A stretch of DNA of 9,256 nt from Campylobacteraceae bacterium (GTDB taxonomy: Bacteria > Campylobacterota > Campylobacteria > Campylobacterales > Sulfurospirillaceae), in contig JALUMJ010000104.1 of assembly GCA_027040375.1 (NCBI GenBank), positions 1 to 9,256 of the forward strand, in the 5' to 3' direction. The notes under the pieces were generated by a model, which had not been told where the DNA came from, ran no database searches, and was given only the letters and a program-made list of their open reading frames with translations. The translations under genes were made by a program, and so were the position numbers. Positions 7,012 through 9,256 of this stretch are shown here, piece by piece (position 1 is the stretch's first letter; every line of letters starts with the position of its first letter).

Positions 7012-8141
7012 AATTTGAAAAATACCCATTTGAAAAATTGAGTGAATTATTAAAAGACATAAAACCATCGCAGGAGTATAGTGAAGCAATTTTGACTATC
7101 GGTGAACCTCAGTTTGAAACGCCTTTGATTATACAAGATGAGCTTAAAAATAGCACTAAGCTTTTAAAAAAATACCCCAAAACTGCTGGTGAGGAGTATC
7201 TTAAAACTGCCCAGTTAGGTTTTGTAAAGAGAAGATTTGGTGTTGAGTTGGAGCAAGATGAGTTGATACCAACATTTGGCACTAGAGAAGTTCTTTTTAA
7301 CTTTCCTCAGTTTTTACTTTTTGATGTGAAAAATCCTATCATAGCTTTTACGAATCCTTTTTATCAGATATATGAGGGTGCTGCAACTGCTTGCAGAGCT
7401 GATGTGATTCATCTAAATTTGACAAAGGAAAATGGCTTTAAGCCTGATATTAGTGATGCAAGATTGAAAAAAGCAAACTTGGTTATTTTAAATTCTCCAA
7501 ATAACCCCACCTCTTCAACTATGAGTTTGGATGAGTTGGGGAAATGGGTAAAATTAGCATTAAAATATGATTTTGTATTGATGAATGATGAATGTTATAG
7601 TGAGATTTATTCTAACGATGCACCCGTCTCTTTGCTTGAAGCTAGTTTACATGTAGGAAACACGGATTTTAAAAATATATTGGTTATAAACTCAATCTCT
7701 AAAAGAAGTAGCGCTCCTGGACTTAGATCTGGTTTTATAGCAGGTGATAGAAATGTATTGAAAGAGTACTTAAAATATAGAACTTATGTAGGAGTTGCGG
7801 TTCCACTGCCTTTGCAAAAAGCAGCTAGTGTTGCTTGGAGTGATGAGCTACATGTAGAAAAATCAAGAGCTGTTTATAAGAAAAACCTAGAATTGGCAAG
7901 TGAGATTTTAGGTGTCAAAAAAAGTGACGCTACTTTTTATGTTTGGCTTGAAGTTGATAATGATTTAGAATTTACAAAAAGATTATATGAAAAGAAAAGT
8001 GTAAAAGTTCTTCCTGGAAGTTTTTTGGGACGAGAGGGAATAGGAAGTGCTTATGTTCGTATAGCGCTAGTTGAAAATAGTGAAAAGACGAAAGAAGTAT
8101 TGACAAGAATTAGCGACTTCATCAAGGAAGATAATATATGA
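7008..8141 (+). CDS. dapC: PLP-dependent class I/II aminotransferase, probably succinyldiaminopimelate aminotransferase
   Basis: A 377-residue fold-type I aminotransferase. PLP-site residues are visible: Asn166 in SPNNPT, Asp194 and Tyr197 in NDECY, the Schiff-base Lys232 in SISKRSSAPGLRSGF, Arg240, and Arg351, expected to hold the substrate carboxylate. GTRE (91-94) is the usual phosphate-cup turn. The likely role is transamination of N-succinyl-2-amino-6-oxopimelate with glutamate in the succinylase route to diaminopimelate and lysine. This rests on general resemblance to Campylobacterota DapC-type proteins and on murC being next; as I recall, Helicobacter pylori also has an aminotransferase gene beside murC. 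Another substrate (aspartate or an aromatic keto acid) cannot be excluded. The start is TTG, overlapping the microprotein stop (TTGA); the stop overlaps the murC ATG (ATGA). Confidence 0.8.
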   Translation: MKFEKYPFEKLSELLKDIKPSQEYSEAILTIGEPQFETPLIIQDELKNSTKLLKKYPKTAGEEYLKTAQLGFVKRRFGVELEQDELIPTFGTREVLFNFPQFLLFDVKNPIIAFTNPFYQIYEGAATACRADVIHLNLTKENGFKPDISDARLKKANLVILNSPNNPTSSTMSLDELGKWVKLALKYDFVLMNDECYSEIYSNDAPVSLLEASLHVGNTDFKNILVINSISKRSSAPGLRSGFIAGDRNVLKEYLKYRTYVGVAVPLPLQKAASVAWSDELHVEKSRAVYKKNLELASEILGVKKSDATFYVWLEVDNDLEFTKRLYEKKSVKVLPGSFLGREGIGSAYVRIALVENSEKTKEVLTRISDFIKEDNI

Positions 8142-9256
8142 AATTCATCCATTTTGTAGGAATTGGTGGCATCGGACTCTCTGGATTGGCTAGATATCTT
8201 CAAAAAGAGGGCTTTGTTGTAAGTGGCTCAGATATAAAAGAGACAAAAATAACTAAAAAATTAAGAGAAGAGGGTATAAAAGCAAGTATCCCTCATGATG
8301 CTAAAAATATTAAAAATCAAGACCTTATTATCTATACTTCAGTTGCAAAAGATGACAATGTAGAACTAGTGGAATCAAGAAAAAGAAATATCTTGACCTT
8401 GTCCCGAAAAGATGCCCTACCTTTGATATTAAAAGACAGAAGAGTGTTCGCAACATGCGGAGCTCATGGTAAAAGCACAACTTCTGCGATGCTAGCATCC
8501 ATGGTCGAAGGCACTGTTATCATAGGTGCTGAAAGTAAGCAGTTTGATACAAATATGCACTATCAAGTGAGCAATAATATCATCTTTGAAGCAGATGAAA
8601 GTGATGAGAGTTTTTTAAATTCAAATCCTTATGTGGCAGTTGTTACAAATGCAGAGCCAGAGCATATGGAGTATTATAATTATGATTTAAAAAGATTTTA
8701 TGGAGCATATGAGCAGTTTTTAAAAAGCGCAACTATAAGAGTGATAAATGCTGAAGATGAGTTTCTTGGTACGCTTGATAAACTTGAAGCCATAAGACTG
8801 TATCCAAGCCGTGATTTAAAAGATATCAAAACACTTATTAAAAATGACGAGCCTTTTACTTCGTTTATACTAAAAGATTTGGGAAGATTTGAAGTGTGGG
8901 GTATCGGTGAACATATAGCAATAGACGCTTCGTTGGCGGTACTAGCGAGTTTAAGTGAGATGGATATAGAAACCGCAAGGGCGAGACTTAAAAACTATAG
9001 AGGCATCAAAAAGAGATTTGATATCATAGAAAAAGAGGATAATTTTGCTTTAATTGATGATTATGGTCATCATCCTACCGAGATAACAGCTACTATGCAT
9101 TCTGCTAGAAAATATGCCAAAATGATGAACTTAAAAAAGATAACTGTGATTTGGCAACCGCATAAATACTCAAGAGTTCATGATAATCTAAAAGGTTTTG
9201 TCGAGTGTTTCGCTGGAGTTGATAAACTTATAATTCTTCCTGTCTGGAGTGTTGGT
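8138..9256 (+). CDS. murC: UDP-N-acetylmuramate--L-alanine ligase, 3'-truncated
   Basis: Cytoplasmic ATP-dependent ligase that adds L-alanine to UDP-MurNAc, the first stem residue of peptidoglycan. The frame stays open to the window edge, giving 373 codons of an expected 430-460. Landmarks are the N-terminal Rossmann turn VGIGGIGLSG (7-16), the P-loop GAHGKSTT (108-115), EADESDESF (151-159), TNAEPEHMEYY (170-180), GIKKRF (289-294), DDYGHHPTEI (307-316) and WQPHKYSRV (339-347). The P-loop has GKS where most Mur ligases have GKT, and the stretch between P-loop and EADESD is shorter than in E. coli MurC. The usual HNxxNA segment reads HIAIDA (259-264). It appears divergent but complete so far. 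An AAGGAAG ribosome site at 8124-8130 precedes the ATG, which overlaps the aminotransferase stop. Confidence 0.96.
   Translation, partial: MKFIHFVGIGGIGLSGLARYLQKEGFVVSGSDIKETKITKKLREEGIKASIPHDAKNIKNQDLIIYTSVAKDDNVELVESRKRNILTLSRKDALPLILKDRRVFATCGAHGKSTTSAMLASMVEGTVIIGAESKQFDTNMHYQVSNNIIFEADESDESFLNSNPYVAVVTNAEPEHMEYYNYDLKRFYGAYEQFLKSATIRVINAEDEFLGTLDKLEAIRLYPSRDLKDIKTLIKNDEPFTSFILKDLGRFEVWGIGEHIAIDASLAVLASLSEMDIETARARLKNYRGIKKRFDIIEKEDNFALIDDYGHHPTEITATMHSARKYAKMMNLKKITVIWQPHKYSRVHDNLKGFVECFAGVDKLIILPVWSVG

Noticed and set aside
1..9256. Defence island, prophage, IS element or CRISPR array
   Set aside because: No transposase, integrase, phage, toxin-antitoxin or Cas-like protein and no regularly spaced repeats were seen. 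The genes are core metabolism and translation functions.

Overview
The window looks like a chromosomal housekeeping segment of a Campylobacterota (Epsilonproteobacteria) bacterium, probably a Sulfurimonas-like or related free-living member. The reasons are an AT-rich sequence, dense co-directional packing with 1-8 nt gene overlaps, and the order ileS - tiny membrane ORF - gatA - guaB - xseB - nitrilase-family gene - murC. From memory that order resembles the ileS-to-murC stretch of Campylobacter jejuni. The genus-level guess is inference. No phage, IS transposase, CRISPR array, tRNA or rRNA gene was seen.

All genes are on the + strand. Region 1 (1-6778) holds the 3' two thirds of ileS, a 35-codon single-span membrane protein overlapping the end of ileS, gatA (TTG start), guaB, metX, xseB, and a nitrilase-superfamily gene whose catalytic Lys and Cys appear to be replaced. 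Gaps are 26 nt or less, so this is probably one transcript. Region 2 (6771-6814) is a perfect 44-bp palindrome overlapping the last codons of the nitrilase-like gene. It could be a terminator hairpin or a REP-like mobile palindrome. Region 3 (6815-9256) starts with a possible weak promoter. It continues with a 16-codon leader ORF, a 32-codon single-span membrane ORF, a TTG-started PLP aminotransferase (likely succinyldiaminopimelate aminotransferase) and murC, which runs off the right edge. These four ORFs are all joined by 1-4 nt overlaps.

The genes serve translation (isoleucyl-tRNA; tRNA-dependent Gln/Asn-tRNA amidation), GMP synthesis, methionine synthesis, exonuclease VII, and the diaminopimelate/peptidoglycan route. 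The aminotransferase would contribute to meso-diaminopimelate, and MurC starts the UDP-MurNAc-peptide stem.

The least ordinary features are the apparently dead nitrilase-fold protein, the palindrome at its 3' end, and two independent cases of a single-span microprotein ORF whose stop overlaps a TTG start (TTGA) of the next enzyme gene. I saw no clear evidence of a wholly new multi-gene system.
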